Assembly: GCA_018340805.1 (NCBI GenBank)
Contig: JACMZG010001863.1
Location: 52,571,730 to 52,635,729, forward strand
Source: Microvelia longipes
Lineage: Eukaryota > Arthropoda > Insecta > Hemiptera > Veliidae
Direction of reading: 5' to 3'
DNA length: 64,000 bases
A program made the position numbers and the translations under genes. The notes under the pieces are model-generated. The model did not search any database. It was not told the origin of the DNA and worked only from the letters and a program-made list of their open reading frames with translations. Shown piece after piece: positions 1 to 12,115 of the stretch (position 1 is its first letter; each line of letters starts with the position of its first letter).

Positions 1-590
1 CATGTCTATTTTGTTTTAGTACTTTCTATATTTTTTTCTAGTCTATGTATATTTGTTTTTAGTCCTTTTTATACTTTTTTGTAGTCTATATATATTTGTT
101 TTTAGTTGTTTCTATACTTTATTGTAGTCTATAAATATATTTTGTTTAGTCCGTCCTGTATTTTATTTTAGTCCATGTCTATTTTGTTTTAGTATTTTCT
201 ATATTTTTGTCTAGTCTATATATATTTGTTTTTAATCATTCCTATACTTCATTGTAGTCTATATATATTTTATTTAGTCCGTCCATGTCTATTTTGTTTT
301 AGTACTTTCTATATTTTTTTCTAGTCTATGTATATTTGTTTTTAGTCCTTTTTATACTTTTTTGTAGTCTATATATATTTGTTTTTAGTTGTTTCTATAC
401 TTTATGTAGTCTATAAATAATTTGTTTAGTCCGTCCTGTATTTATTTTAGTCCATGTCTATTTGTTTTAGTATTTTTATATTTTGTCTAGTCTATATATA
501 TTTGTTTTTAATCATTCCTATACTTCATTGTAGTCTATATATATTTTATTTGTCGTCATGTCTATTTGTTTTAGTACTTTCTATATTTAA
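1..590. repeat. AT-rich tandem repeat with higher-order structure
   Basis: Short units built on 'tagtctatatatatttg' alternate with 'gtttttagtcctttttat'-like units of about 42 bp. A longer block starting 'catgtctattttgttttagt' at position 1 recurs at 284 and near 557, giving a higher-order period of about 283 bp. The array is cut by the window start. The last block has extra single-base losses. Confidence 0.9.
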
Positions 591-1670
591 TAGAATACAA
601 TCTTTATAATTTATATTTGACCTACCATAGTTCAGTTCATTAAATATTTTATAAACTTATTTAAAATAATAAAGTAAGAAATAATATAGAATAACATGTT
701 AAAAAAATTATAAAACCAATCCACATTAAAATAAATATTAATAAATATTTATCAATCAATATAATCAATTGTGTGCAAAAAAATAAATATTAATTTACAA
801 TAAGTAAATTAGATATTAATTTCTTATTTTTTTAGTTAAAAATAATTCAAATTTAAATGAATAACCAACACAAATTAACCTTCACATTATAAACAATCCT
901 AAAATATTGATTTTAATAGAAAAAAATATTAGTGATAAATTAAATAATAATAAATAACGAAATATTAAAAACATACAAAACAGTCTTAACAAAATTTGAA
1001 TTTGATTTTCACAAATAATACGTCTCAAAACAATTTAAAAATTCTTCTTCTGTACTAAATTAAAAATTAAAAAAGTATTTTTACAATAAACTTTTCCGTG
1101 AAAGAATGCTCGAAACCCATTCTCTTTTCTCTTAACAAAATTTTTTAAAGATCTCATCTTTGAATTACAAAATAAATTGTATGAAATTTCAACAACTCAA
1201 GGAAAAAAATTCAAGACGTATTCTCTTTACATTTATAAATTAATTTTAATTTTTCTTAAACAGAAAACGAATTATCTTGATTCCTTTTGGAAATAAATAT
1301 GAATTAATCATAATTCCTTAATGCTTAAAATGGTAATTTTTGGTAAAAAGATTAAAGTTTTTCCCAACTTTTCCCCTGGAATTTATCTAAATGTCATGGT
1401 AATTTATTAAAATACCGTAATTTATTTTTGTTTTAATTTGAAGACATTTTTTTTAAAAAAAAAGTTAATTTAATTATGTCTTTTTTCGTTTTTATTCTTT
1501 TTTTTATTTAATTAATAGTCACAAATTTTCAAGAATACTATGAAATAATTTATACAATTTGGTGGAAATATTTATTTTTTTTTTATCTGATTTTTTAAAT
1601 TCAAATAAATTTATACTTAAATAATACAAAAATATAAAATTAATTAAAAAATATTGATTTTTTACTTTTT
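591..1670. other. AT-rich sequence, nothing recognised
   Basis: Low-complexity A+T-rich sequence with many homopolymer runs. I see no coding potential, no splice-flanked exon and no repeat family shared with the rest of the window. Confidence 0.6.
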
Positions 1671-1890
1671 CTTATAGACCTTAGTATATAGGAAAAGTAT
1701 TGAGTTTGCCAAGAAATCGAAACCGGGATATTACCTGAATTACCTGTTTCATATGTTTGGAAGACAAGATGCTTCACAAAGTTATCTGTCTGTATGTGTG
1801 TGTGTGTGTGTTTGTTACTGTCGTACGTCCCAGAGGGTTTATGCTTAACAGTTATACTTGGTACAGAATCATTTTTAGAACTAGTCTAAC
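1671..1890 (+). repeat. Interspersed repeat family R1, copy 1
   Basis: It begins near 'agtatataggaaaagtattg', passes through 'cgaaaccgggatattacctg' and 'cacaaagttatctgtctgta', and ends in a (gt)n run followed by 'cgtcccagagggtttatgc'. The same order of motifs occurs near 8,465, 10,285 and, inverted, 22,345. No coding potential is seen, and the class is unknown. Confidence 0.65.
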
Positions 1891-1967
1891 TTTTAGAAAA
1901 TAATTTTTCTATGACGTCATTAATCGCCAATAATGAAATGACTATGAATAATAAATACCTCAATTTG

Positions 1968-3135
1968 ACTCAGCTTTAGAAAAACAATCACTTCAATCTA
2001 GAGTCAGCTTCTGAATAAATATCACTTAATCTACAGTCGCAACTTCTTAAAAACAATCACTAAATCTACCGCCAGCTTTAGAATAACTATCACTTAATCT
2101 ACAGTTAGCTTTAGAATAACTATCACTTAATCTACAGTCAGCTTCAGAATAACAATTATTTAATCTAGTCAGCTTTAAAATAACAATCACTTAATCTACA
2201 GTCAGCTCCAGAATAACAATCATTTAATCTAGAGCCAGCTTTAGAATAACAATCACGTAATCTACAGTTTTAGAATAACTATCACTTAATCTGCAGTCAG
2301 CTTCAGAATAACAATCATTTAATCTACAGTCAACTTCAGAATAACAATAATTTAATCTACAGTCAGCTTTAGAATAACAATCACGTAATCTACAGTTACT
2401 TTAGAATAACTATCACTTAATCTGCAGTCAGCTTCAGAATAACAATCATTTAATCTACAGTCAACTTCAGAATAACAATAATTTAATCTACAGTCAGCTT
2501 TAGAATAACATCACGTATCTACAGTTACTTTAGAATAACTATCACTTAATCTGCAGTCAGCTTCAGAATAACAATCATTTAATCTACAGTCAGCTTCAAA
2601 TAACAATAATTAATCTACAGTCAGCTTAAATAACAATCACTTAATCTACAATTAGCTTTAGAATAACTATCACTTAATCTGCAGACAGCTTCAGAATAAC
2701 AATAATTTAATCTACAGTCAGCTTTAGAATAACTATCACTTAATCTACAGTCAGCTTCAGAATAACAATAACTTAATCTACAGTCAGCTTTATAATAACA
2801 ATCACTTAATCTACAGTTAGCTTTAGAATATTTATCACCTAATCTACAGTCAGCTTCAGAATAACAATCATTTAATCTACAGTCAGCTTTAGAATAACAA
2901 TCAGTTAATCTACAGTCAGCTCCAGAATAACAATCATTTAATCTACAGTCAGCTTTAGAATAACAATCACGTAATCCACATTTACTTTAGAATAACTATC
3001 ACTTAATCTGCAGTCAGCTTCAGAATAACAATCATTTAATCAACAGTCAGCTTCAGAATAACAATAATTTAATCTACAGTCAGCTTTAGAATAACAATAA
3101 TTTAATCTACAGTCAGCTTTAGAATAACAATCTTA
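1968..3135. repeat. About 33-bp minisatellite, about 35 copies
   Basis: The unit is 'agaataacaatcacttaatc' followed by 'tacagtcagcttt'. Variants alternate 'gctttag' with 'gcttcag' and 'cactta' with 'cattta', suggesting a two-unit higher-order repeat of about 66 bp. There is no persistent open frame. Confidence 0.92.
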
Positions 3136-3635
3136 TAACCTATAGAATAATAATCAAATGTAAAGCAATATAAAATTTTTTGGATTTGTTTATCCAAACA
3201 ATCTGTTTTTAGGAAAAATTAGCATTAAAAACTTATTAAAAGGGCGGCAAAGTAAGGCGTGATAGTAAAGCAAAAGAGCATTGTACTCTGAGATCTAATC
3301 GAGGGGAAAGATATTGTCCCAGTGAGCCAACGTAGTCATTCTTATACAGAAAACAAATTAAAAACCAGTTCCAGCAACTTAGCTTTGCAAGCCGGAAGAT
3401 ATTGGCTTTTATATCAGGCTAAGTAAAGCTTTACAATTTCTCTTTTCGCCCCCCCCCCCTTCTCTCATTGCTTTTTGTCACTTTCTAGACGCCTTCGTGT
3501 CAAAAAATCCTTTTATTATAATACTATTAGCTACAAAAAAAAATTCTGAATATTACTTGTTTCAGAAAACTTATATAACATTTCTGGGTGTTTTCCAACC
3601 TTTCTTTTTAATACTAATAAATGAAATAAATAAAT
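3136..3635. other. Unassigned spacer
   Basis: Mostly unique sequence with a C-run near 3,448-3,460. No gene, exon or known repeat is recognised. Confidence 0.5.
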
Positions 3636-3747
3636 AAAATATATATATATATATATATAAATCGATAAACATTTTATTAGACTTGCACAAACAATAAATC
3701 AGAACAAAGAGCAATAAAGTATATATTATTGTTATGTATGTACATAT

Positions 3748-3822
<75 letters not shown>

Positions 3823-3825
3823 TAG
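3636..3825. repeat. (TA)n microsatellites
   Basis: Two (TA)n tracts, at about 3,640-3,658 and 3,745-3,822. They create Tyr-Ile reading frames on both strands that I do not regard as genes. Confidence 0.95.
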
Positions 3826-6500
3826 GGCGGGGCATATTGGTTCAAAACGAAGTTTTTTACTAAAATCAAGCTTATTGACCCCAGAACTTTGTCTAAGTAA
3901 AGTGGATGCCGTCATTCTCCTTAGTTATGACTTCATCAAAATCAATGGAGGGGAGGTTATTTTTAATGATTTTGGTTTCATGATTTTTATTTCTGGCTTT
4001 CCTGACGTTTCTCTGACTGCCAAGGTTGTCTCATAGAAAGAATGAGAAGAATGAAAAATAAACAAAACCAGGTCAATATTTAAATATTCCTCTCTCAAAT
4101 AAATGGATGCAGAAAGTGCATATTATTTTTATGCAATTATTGCTAGTTATATATGCATGTAATTTTATAATTAGCCTAGTTTTGCTGGGTAACCTACAAA
4201 GACTAGTAGCATGTGATTATACGGTTTCCACAGCCGTGTAAATTGAACACAATTTGTCAAATTACTAAGCGGAGAGTGATTCAGTAGAGTTGATTCCCAG
4301 TATTCCAAGAAAATTGCATTCAACTCGCAAGACGTGTTATATCTCTCACATGGGTAATTAACGTAATATTGTACATTTTTAGTTCGAAATTTGTTTGATA
4401 TTGATTTTTTTTAATAATATTGTTACAGAATAGTACTAAACCAATATATATATATATATTAGTTTAGTAAAACTTTCATTGGTTGATTTCACAGTTATAT
4501 TAATAAATACACTGCAAACGATTTGCGCTGTATTTGTGTTAACATGAATACGTAATTATAAACGAAGTTCGTTATTAACTTTTCTACTTTTTTCTAAAAT
4601 TAAGTTCAGATCATTTAAAATAACGCTTTCAATTTACACTTTCAATTGTATATTTGTTGACAATGATGATATGCCAACAATAACTTTCTGAAAATATAAC
4701 TTTTTGTTCTTCTGTTACTAAAGTCTAAACTTATATTATTAAAATGTTCAATAAATGAAACTGCAAAAGTTACTAAGACAAGTTGGTGTTTAGTTATTTC
4801 AATTTGTTTGAAATTCGTCAGTGTCCAAATTTATTTATAACCCAAAGTAAATCTGTTGTTAAAGATGCTCAGACTTAGCTGCTCGGAGATGGTATTAGTC
4901 AGAGAGATTGATGACTGACCGAGAAATGGACCCCAAACCGAACTCCACTAAACTTATCAACTCAATTTATATACCTGTCACTGAAATCTATTTATCAACT
5001 CAGCCGGCTTTTCCTTTTCGGAAATTTCCCTCACAAATGATTTCACTCACAAAAATTAAGTTTTTAGAGTTTAATCACGATTATGGTGTCTTCGAGTAAG
5101 TATTCCAAAGTGAAGGACTTGGTAAATAAATAATAAAGCCAATATCGTTCTCCTGAAACGTTTAGTCATCATTAACTTTCCAGCGTTTAACGTTAAGCAG
5201 GATACGAAACACCTTAAAAATTTGCAACAAGAGAAAGAAATCAGTATATTTATCATGAGTTGATGTAGACAGTTTAAACTATCAAGCGAACGTTTCATCA
5301 ACTCCGATAATCTTTACCGGTCTTTGGTGAAACTCGCAAACAAAAATATAATTGATAATAAGATCATAATTATTACAGCAACTTATAATTCAAACAAAAT
5401 TGCGATAGTTTGTCCAAAAACGGTTTCTTTGTAAATATTCGTAATTTCTTATTTAAACCAAGATGTTTGTAACAAACATCTTTTATTCTAGGTTGATTAT
5501 GAAGACTTCGGTCCTTTAAAACTTGCTTTATAAGATTGTATTTTCATATATCCTTAAAGGAAAAATTATATGAAAAAATTGTTTTCTTTTCCTTACCCAC
5601 TGCTGTAGGGATGTTTAAAGGAAAAGAATTGTGTCTAAAATCAAAAACCAAATTATTCGTCCTTTTTTGCATTTTTTAAAACGCCGTGGTGGTTTTTATT
5701 ATGCTGAATGTCTGTCGTTGACACGCAACATGCAAGTGTTATGCGAGACATTTAAATTTTGACATGTTCGATAATATAACATATACCAGGTGAAATTTTG
5801 GGTCATGGTGAACAAAAGATATTGATAAAGGTGAACTCGCATGTTTTCGCGTGTCTTCATGAATTTAGTGTTGGCACGTTTGAAATGTTCAAACCGGCTC
5901 TTTTAAGTTTTTTTATGAGCGTTGCTTGGAAATTCCGCTCTCAAAAAGAAATCTGTATTCGATTTCCGGCTCTAGTTATAACACATTATGTTAGTTGCCC
6001 GTTATGTAAATATTATGAATAAATAAAATCCTTTTCATATCTTTCATATAAAATATAACTTGACGTAAAAAGCTTCCAAAACCCAGATTACTTTAAGTTC
6101 AAAACAGCGTGTTAGATCGGACTTAATCAAATCCTCCCTTGGTAAGGGTCAGACCCTTGCTAACCTCTCTGACACATGGTATAAAGAGCAAAATATAACG
6201 CCCTTATTTCAATGGGAAATGGGAACCAACCAGAACATTGATTCTATGAATATTTTTCTTACAGAAACAAAATTCTGACTGGAATAGATAATATCGCCAT
6301 CGTATCATGACTTCTAAAAGATTCTCGCTTTTTATCTGACTTTACAACCCAATAAAATTTACTATTAATGTTTTAAATGAAATGAAAATAGTTTTCCGTC
6401 GAATGAGAATTTCATTCAGAGGAAATAGTTGACATTAAATTGATTTCTCAGCAGGATTAGATTAGTAACTAATTTGATCTCTAATCCTGATATCCTATGA
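3826..6500. other. Unassigned sequence between repeats
   Basis: Mostly unique AT-rich DNA with a short (TA)n at 4,445-4,462. A small hairpin (agatgtttg, taa, caaacatct) lies at 5,461-5,481. Frames of 60-76 codons occur (for example 4,908-5,099 and 5,798-6,022), but they have no recognisable motif and are not flanked by convincing splice sites. Confidence 0.5.
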
Positions 6501-6504
6501 CAAA

Positions 6505-6705
6505 CGTATAATACTCGTACCGTGTGTATTATACTCGTACCGTGTGTATTATATATACCCGTACCGTGTATTATACTCGTACCGTGTTATATTACCGTCT
6601 CGTATTATACTCGTACCGTGTGTATTATACTCGTACCGTGTGTATTATACTCGTACCGTGTGTATTATACTCGTACCGTGTGTATTATACTCGTACCGAG
6701 TGTAT
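6505..6705. repeat. 20-bp minisatellite
   Basis: About ten copies of 'attatactcgtaccgtgtgt', the central ones shortened or altered. Apparent reading frames through it are repeat artefacts. Confidence 0.95.
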
Positions 6706-7500
6706 TAAGATAGTAAAACAACTGCAGTATGCCTTGATATGTCACAAGTATAAAACAAAATAATCTACTTGACCATTTTTCCTTGGCTCGAAATATATTT
6801 TCTGTGACCCTATATAGGGTGACGACACAAAGGGTTGAGAAGTTCTGATTAACATTATAACCTTGATGTCTTCATTACAATAGAGCGAAACACGGCTAAA
6901 AACAGTCGACAGCGCGGCCAATGTTAGTCCTGTTTGTTTCAAATCAGACCAAAAACCCGCCCTCAATTTCAAATCAGACCAACCTTATTAGTCCCTCAAC
7001 ACTATTTTCCCACGCTGTCAACTGATTTTAGCCGTGTGTCGTACAGTAGAATTAGAATTGATATTGAAGTAATATTAAAGCATAAGTTTCGTAAATAAAA
7101 TACACTGCGACTTATGGGGAAGACAAGACGCACTTGCAATGCGTGCGTGCAACAAGTAAATACAGATTTGTTTGTTATGACGAGGTCTACGCTATTGATT
7201 CAGAAGGTTCTTTCAGACACTCGCTCTAACTTCATAGCTTTCCACCCAGACCACAATTCCGCCCTTATTATTGACCCCCTCCCCACTATTCAATATGAAA
7301 CTAATAACCCTGATCAAACCAAGGTTCACCAAGTCATTTCTTCTCACTTTGGGAAGAAAAGAAAAGAAAAATGTATTGATTTTCATAAAGAAAAGTTTGG
7401 CTCTTCTCGTGAGCCAACGTGAAAAAAATTTCCAAATGAGTGGACTGTGGTTCGGAGCTAAAGGGACTATACCTGCAAAAACTACACAATTTTAGAAGAG
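6706..7500. other. Unassigned sequence with a spaced inverted repeat
   Basis: The arms 'cacggctaaaaacagtcgac' (6,892) and 'gactgattttagccgtg'-like sequence (7,018-7,035) form an imperfect inverted repeat of about 24 bp with a spacer of about 100 bp. Nearby, 'ttcaaatcagacca' is directly repeated at about 6,938 and 6,968. No gene is recognised. Confidence 0.45.
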
Positions 7501-7504
7501 ATCA

Positions 7505-7840
7505 GGTTCAATCAAAATTGGCAAGTCTATTTAAGAGCATTAGAAAGAAGCGTAAAAGAAAGTGTTGATTTATTACATAAATTCGCAAGACTATTTAAGA
7601 GCATTAAAAAGAAGCGTAAAAGAATGTGTTGATTTATTATATAAATTCGCAAGACTATTTAAGAGCATTAGAAAGAAGCGTAAAAGAAAGTGTTAATTTA
7701 TTATATAAATTCGCAAGACTATTTAAGAGCATTAGAAAGAAGCGTAAAAGAATATGTTGATTTATTATACAAATTCGCAAGACTATTTAAGAGCATTAGA
7801 AAAAAGCGTAAAAGAATATGTTGATTTAATATAAAAATAT
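7505..7840. repeat. 64-bp tandem repeat, five copies
   Basis: Units start at 'attcgcaagactatttaaga' (7,581, 7,645, 7,709 and so on), continue with 'gcattagaaagaagcgtaaa', and recur every 64 bp with few substitutions. Confidence 0.93.
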
Positions 7841-8464
7841 TAAAGCGTCAAGAAGATAAAAAAAACAGTCAGTGTTTAAAGACTTGATATGGATCTGTCA
7901 AGGCATCTCATCATTTAAAACGGTCTTAGAACTTAACTCTAAGAATAATTTTATTACTTGCAAATACAAATTCACTTGTGCGCGTTCGTCATCTAAAAAT
8001 ATTTGTTCAACGAACAAATGCGTAACTGTGGGAAGATGCTGTGCGTCCCAGCGATATCATTAGCACCTCAACAGGAGACGCTTTCCACAACGAAAAATCA
8101 ATTACGTAATGATTTGCTAAGAATAAAAACTTAATAAAGAAAGAAAAAAAAAGTTTTTCTTATCATTTAAAGATATTCAACGAGAAATATTAGGTGTATT
8201 TTCAATGAAAAATGTACAGTCTAAATGAGAAAAGTAAATCTGGAAAAATGTCTAAAAAATGACAAAATGTCCTCATTAAAACATTTCCCTGGGACAAAGA
8301 GAATCGTTAGCGAGATGAATACCAGTCAAACTCGTTCACACAGATATTTATTATTTAGATAATTTTCACTTCTCGCTTCCACGAGTTTACGCTTCATTCT
8401 TACAGAATTATAAGTAAGCGGATTAAATAAATATTTCATTTTTTAAAATAACAGGTCTCTATTT
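7841..8464. other. Unassigned spacer
   Basis: No coding signature, repeat-family match or RNA signature is seen. Confidence 0.5.
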
Positions 8465-8775
8465 TTTACCTTTTCCTTATTTATACCGTAGGTATATAGG
8501 AAATGTATTGTCACAATATAATTGTGCGAGAGATATATATACTGTGTCAATTATTCATGTTTTGCAAAACACGGTAGTATCAAATGATATATGAAAAGTA
8601 TCGTGTTTGTAAAAAAATCCAAAAACGGGACATCACCTGAGTTCGCTTCAGGTGTTTTTAAGGCCTCCTAAGTGGTTCTCACAAAGTTGTCTGTATGTGT
8701 GTGTGTGAGTCTGTTATCATTGTGACTCCCAGCGTATTTATAGAGTTAAAACTTGGTACAAAAATCAATCTTTGG
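8465..8775 (+). repeat. Interspersed repeat family R1, copy 2
   Basis: The motif order matches copy 1: 'taggtatataggaaatgtat', 'aaaacgggacatcacctgag', 'gtggttctcacaaagttgtc', a (gt)n run, then 'ctcccagcgtatttatagag'. A short palindrome, 'cacctga' with 'tcaggtg', lies inside. Confidence 0.65.
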
Positions 8776-9082
8776 TTGTAGTTGTGTTATCAGAGAAAAA
8801 ATGGTTATGGCGTCAAACCCGCAATAATGACTCGGAAAAAATTTAGAAAATTCATAAAAGAAGGAAAAATGTTTCACCAATTTGAGATTTAGCACTTATG
8901 TAGTCATAAGTCCAATACATGTATCAAGATTAGTTCAATTTTTATCGAATGACTTCGAATAAATCAGGAAATAATCAAATTGAGTTAAAATTTAGAACAA
9001 TAATACGCCTTTACGTAATAAATAAGTATACTAAGTTTCGACTCAATGGGACAAGTTGAACCATGATTTTTGGTCGATTATA

Positions 9083-9340
9083 AAAGTTAAGAGGCATCAA
9101 GCGTGGTCAGTACCTGGATGGGTGACCACTGGGAATGAAGTTGATAATTCACTACCTGAGGAAGAGCGAAGCCGCCCTAAGACGTGTTGCACTATAAATT
9201 TGGTAACTTTTATATACTGAGGATGAACGAAGCGAGTCCAAAGTAGGGAGAATAAGCGTAGCGAATCTGATGTGATGAGGAAAAGTTCAGAGGTACCCCG
9301 TACCTGATTTTTTAAATAATTCTACTGCGGAGATCCGCAG
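9083..9340 (+). repeat. 5S-rRNA-like fragment, possibly a 5S-derived SINE
   Basis: The stretch 'aaaagttaagaggcatcaag' then 'cgtggtcagtacctggatgg' then 'gtgaccactgggaa' (about 9,082-9,135) resembles the 3' half of 5S rRNA, including the internal control region (A box, intermediate element and C box). The 5' third and 3' end of a 5S gene are missing, so this is not a working 5S gene. About 200 bp follow with 'gaacgaagcgagtccaaag' and end near a 'taccccgtacctgatttttt' block that has a relative at 39.95-40.03 kb. A 5S-headed SINE or a 5S pseudogene fragment would both fit. Confidence 0.5.
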
Positions 9341-9454
9341 GCAAGGCGGATTCCCTGTGGAATATTTGCGTACCAATCCAATCCTACAATGGTTCTCGGT
9401 TTATGCTTTATAATCGCAGCAGTAAAACTTGTCTTATTTGAAGAAAAGGAATGG

Positions 9455-9695
9455 TCTTTAGGTGGTGATCGCTTCTATGTAGATGAAGAATCTGATGTTT
9501 CGCTTCCACTGTGAGAGAAATCTGCAGGGATGTAGGACATCATGGATGAAAACACAATCCTCTATAAAACTGAAAATCATGTCAGTTTTTCATCCATGAT
9601 TTCCTACATCCCTGAAGATGCCTCCTAAAGTGGAAGCGAAACGTCGGATTCTTTATCTACATAGACGCGGTCACCACAGGAAGACCTAAATCTTC
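9455..9695. repeat. Inverted repeat with hammerhead-like motif
   Basis: The arms at about 9,455-9,560 and 9,585-9,693 are imperfect reverse complements ('ggtctttaggtggtgatcgc' against 'gcggtcaccacaggaagacc'). In the right arm the order ATCC-CTGAAGA-(19 nt)-GAAAC-GTC-GGAT (9,608-9,649) matches a minimal type I hammerhead layout, with a short stem I (ATCC/GGAT), almost no stem III, and CTGAAGA in place of the canonical CTGATGA. Such motifs are known in Penelope-like retroelements. Stem II is weak, so activity is doubtful. Confidence 0.55.
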
Positions 9696-9699
9696 ATGA

Positions 9700-10280
9700 C
9701 AACAACTGCAGAAGCCTACTGGCAGTTTATTACTTCTCTTATTTTTTTAAAGGAAATTCGCATTTCTCAACATAAAGGTTGTTAAAACTATGCTACCTTT
9801 GCTTAAACAGTTCTACAAAACAACAAGGGCAGTTACACGAAGCTCAGCTACTTTTCAAACAATTTAGTGCATTTCCTATGAAAAACCTATGGAAAATTAG
9901 CAAACAAATAAAAGTGATACTGTTTCGACAATACTATCACCTCTCAGCTTGGCAGAAGAGCTTCAAACGTAACGCAATCAAGAATCGATTGAAATGAAAA
10001 TAAATCAAGTTTATCCAGAGCTTTTAAATAATTTGTATTTAAATGACTTCTCAACTTTCTCAGCAATTAAGTTGTCTGTTCAAGTTACGAATTGATTATA
10101 AAATAATTTCGGGTTTGGGATTTTATTATGTGGGTGACTTGATTGACATCATGGACAGGAAGAGGTTCGGTTGGTCGCTAGTGATGAATGTTCTGCGGTA
10201 AAAATCTGGTCCGGAAACTGGGATCGTTAAGTAACGTAACTAAATGCTTAATTACTTGATTCCTAATGAATTTCAAACAA
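9700..10280. other. Unassigned spacer
   Basis: A 72-codon frame at 9,779-9,997 has no recognisable motif. Nothing else is identified. Confidence 0.45.
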
Positions 10281-10284
10281 GTCT

Positions 10285-10475
10285 TTTACATTTCCTCGTA
10301 TTAACTGCAAGTATATAAGAAAAGTACTGTGTTGGCAAATAAAAATACAAAAGCGGTATTTCACGTAAATTATTAGTCAGGCGTTTTAAGAATTCTTAAG
10401 TGGTTCTTACAAAGGTGTCTGTCGGTATGTGTGTATTTTTTAATCGTATCTCCCAATGTTCTTATAGAATTTAAT
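10285..10475 (+). repeat. Interspersed repeat family R1, copy 3 (diverged)
   Basis: It contains 'tataagaaaagtactgtgtt', 'gtggttcttacaaaggtgtc', a reduced (gt)n and 'tctcccaatgttcttataga', in the order of the other R1 copies. Confidence 0.55.
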
Positions 10476-10589
10476 TTTATTAGAAAGGGCCACGGCCCAG
10501 AGTGCTCCCTTAAGCCTGCCACTGTTGTAATCTGAATCAGAAATTTTTGCAAGGAAATTTGGATCATCTAAAAATCACTTATTTTGCTG

Positions 10590-10905
10590 GAGAGAAACGT
10601 TTGATAAATACAGGTCGGTTGCTTCTTTCTCACCATTCAGTCGTGATACCACTACAGGTCGGTTGCTTCTCTCTCACCATTCAGTCGTGATACCACTTCA
10701 AGTCGGTCGCTTCTCTCTCACCATTCAGTCGTAATGCAACTTCAAGTCGCTTGCTCCTCTCCCATCATTTAGTCGTGATGCAACTTCAAGTCGCTTGCTT
10801 CTCTCTCACCATTCAGTCGTGATACAACTTCAAGTCGGTTCTCTCCCACCATTTAGTCGTGATACAACTTCAAGTCGCTTGCTTCTCTCTTACCATTTAA
10901 CCGCG
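10590..10905. repeat. About 44-48-bp tandem repeat, seven copies
   Basis: The unit is 'caggtcggttgcttctctct' followed by 'caccattcagtcgtgatac'. Later copies carry small deletions and Cgg/Cgc changes. Confidence 0.93.
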
Positions 10906-11227
10906 ATGTTAATTTTATTTTACCGTTATATCAGTGAAGTGAAGTAGGTATTTATGATAACCTTGAATACAATAAAATAGATTATCTTATTTTCATTTAT
11001 ACAATTTAAATAATTTATTGATTGAACTGATTTAAATGAATTTGATCTAGTTAAAGATCTTGAAGTCATTAAGTTATTTACGTCGATTAGGATTAATTTA
11101 TAAACTGTGGGAGGTTTAAAACCTACACAGATCTGTATTAGCTTTATATATATGCTGATCATTGTATGGTTTTCAAGAATATTAATGAGTTCCGTCAAAA
11201 CAAGTTTTAGACCGGATCTTGAGAGCG

Positions 11228-12115
11228 AAATCATAGAGATACAGAACTAGAGGGGGCACAACCTATCTCAATACAATAATAACATTGAAATATTTTTAGA
11301 GCTCGCAGGACACTGTGTAATCTTAAAGAGTGTTCTAATGTAAAGATAAATAATATGTTGTCACCTTTTCGCGTATTGTTATTGTTTTGTATTATATAAA
11401 CATTGTATTTTATAACTTGCAATAATTATGTACTGCGTTTTATAATTATATATATGGAGTCACCCGTAGTGTAGTGGTTAAGGTACGCGGCCAATACATC
11501 AGATATGAATAGATTTTTAAACTACCGAGTTATTTAGTCATGGGTTCAATCCAAGCACGGCCTCTGGGATTTTTATGAGAGGGATAAAAATTCTGCGTAC
11601 CTCGTCCTTCAGAAAGGACGTAAAGCTGGTGGTCTCAAGCCTGTGCGTTGTCAGATACTCATTAAAGATCCCTTACCCTAAATGAAACTGGGTATAGGAA
11701 AAATTTAGGTCCCTCATAGTAGATTCATTATAATACTATAGTGTGTCTGCCTTGTGTAGTTTAAAATGTATGGAGGTTTGGTTTAATAGCGAGGGCACGT
11801 ATTGTTCCTAGTTTTCACTCGACAATATGAGTCAGTGAAAATATGTATGATTGCTTGGAAAAAGCATGAGAGGACCATAGAAATTCACGGCTCTTCTATC
11901 TAGATTAGATGAAATATACTACACTTGAAATATAAAGGAGTAGAACAGAAACTATCGTAGGGAGCTGGCAAAAAGGGCCCAACAACATGGCCTACTTGCC
12001 TGGTAGTTACCACCACCCCCCCCCTATTACTACTATTATTATATTAATTATAGAATGTATTCAGGTAACTTTTTCGATGTTTCTAAATTTAACACATACG
12101 CCTACTCTAGATCAA
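11228..12115 (+). mobile_element. MITE-like family R2, copy split by a SINE
   Basis: The left part (11,228-11,456) begins 'catagagatacagaactaga' and matches the left end of the 24.26-kb copy. The right part (about 12,046-12,115) contains 'aggtaactttttcgatgttt' and 'cctactctag', matching its right end. SINE A sits between them, so this is an older R2 copy into which the SINE later inserted. No transposase is present, as expected for a non-autonomous element. Confidence 0.65.
11457..12045 (+). mobile_element. SINE family A, copy 1 (tRNA-derived head)
   Basis: The head 'cacccgtagtgtagtggtta' holds a pol III A-box-like 'tagtggttaagg' (11,472-11,483). 'ggttcaatcc' (11,543-11,552) is a B box. The A-to-B distance is longer than in a tRNA because of an insertion. 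The body contains 'tttttatgagagggataaaa' and 'gatcccttaccctaaatgaa', and the 3' end is an act/att tail. 'taattata' lies on both flanks and may be the target-site duplication. The element would be mobilised by a partner LINE. Confidence 0.75.

Noticed and set aside
3571..4036. Frames of 100-114 codons on both strands
   Set aside because: They are built from (TA)n (alternating Tyr-Ile) and have no other support. The same applies to the frames at 20,320-20,625, 23,133-23,351 and 23,921-24,112.
5461..5481. Small hairpin as a terminator or regulatory RNA
   Set aside because: A 9-bp stem without a T-run or conserved neighbour. Such hairpins are expected by chance in AT-rich DNA.
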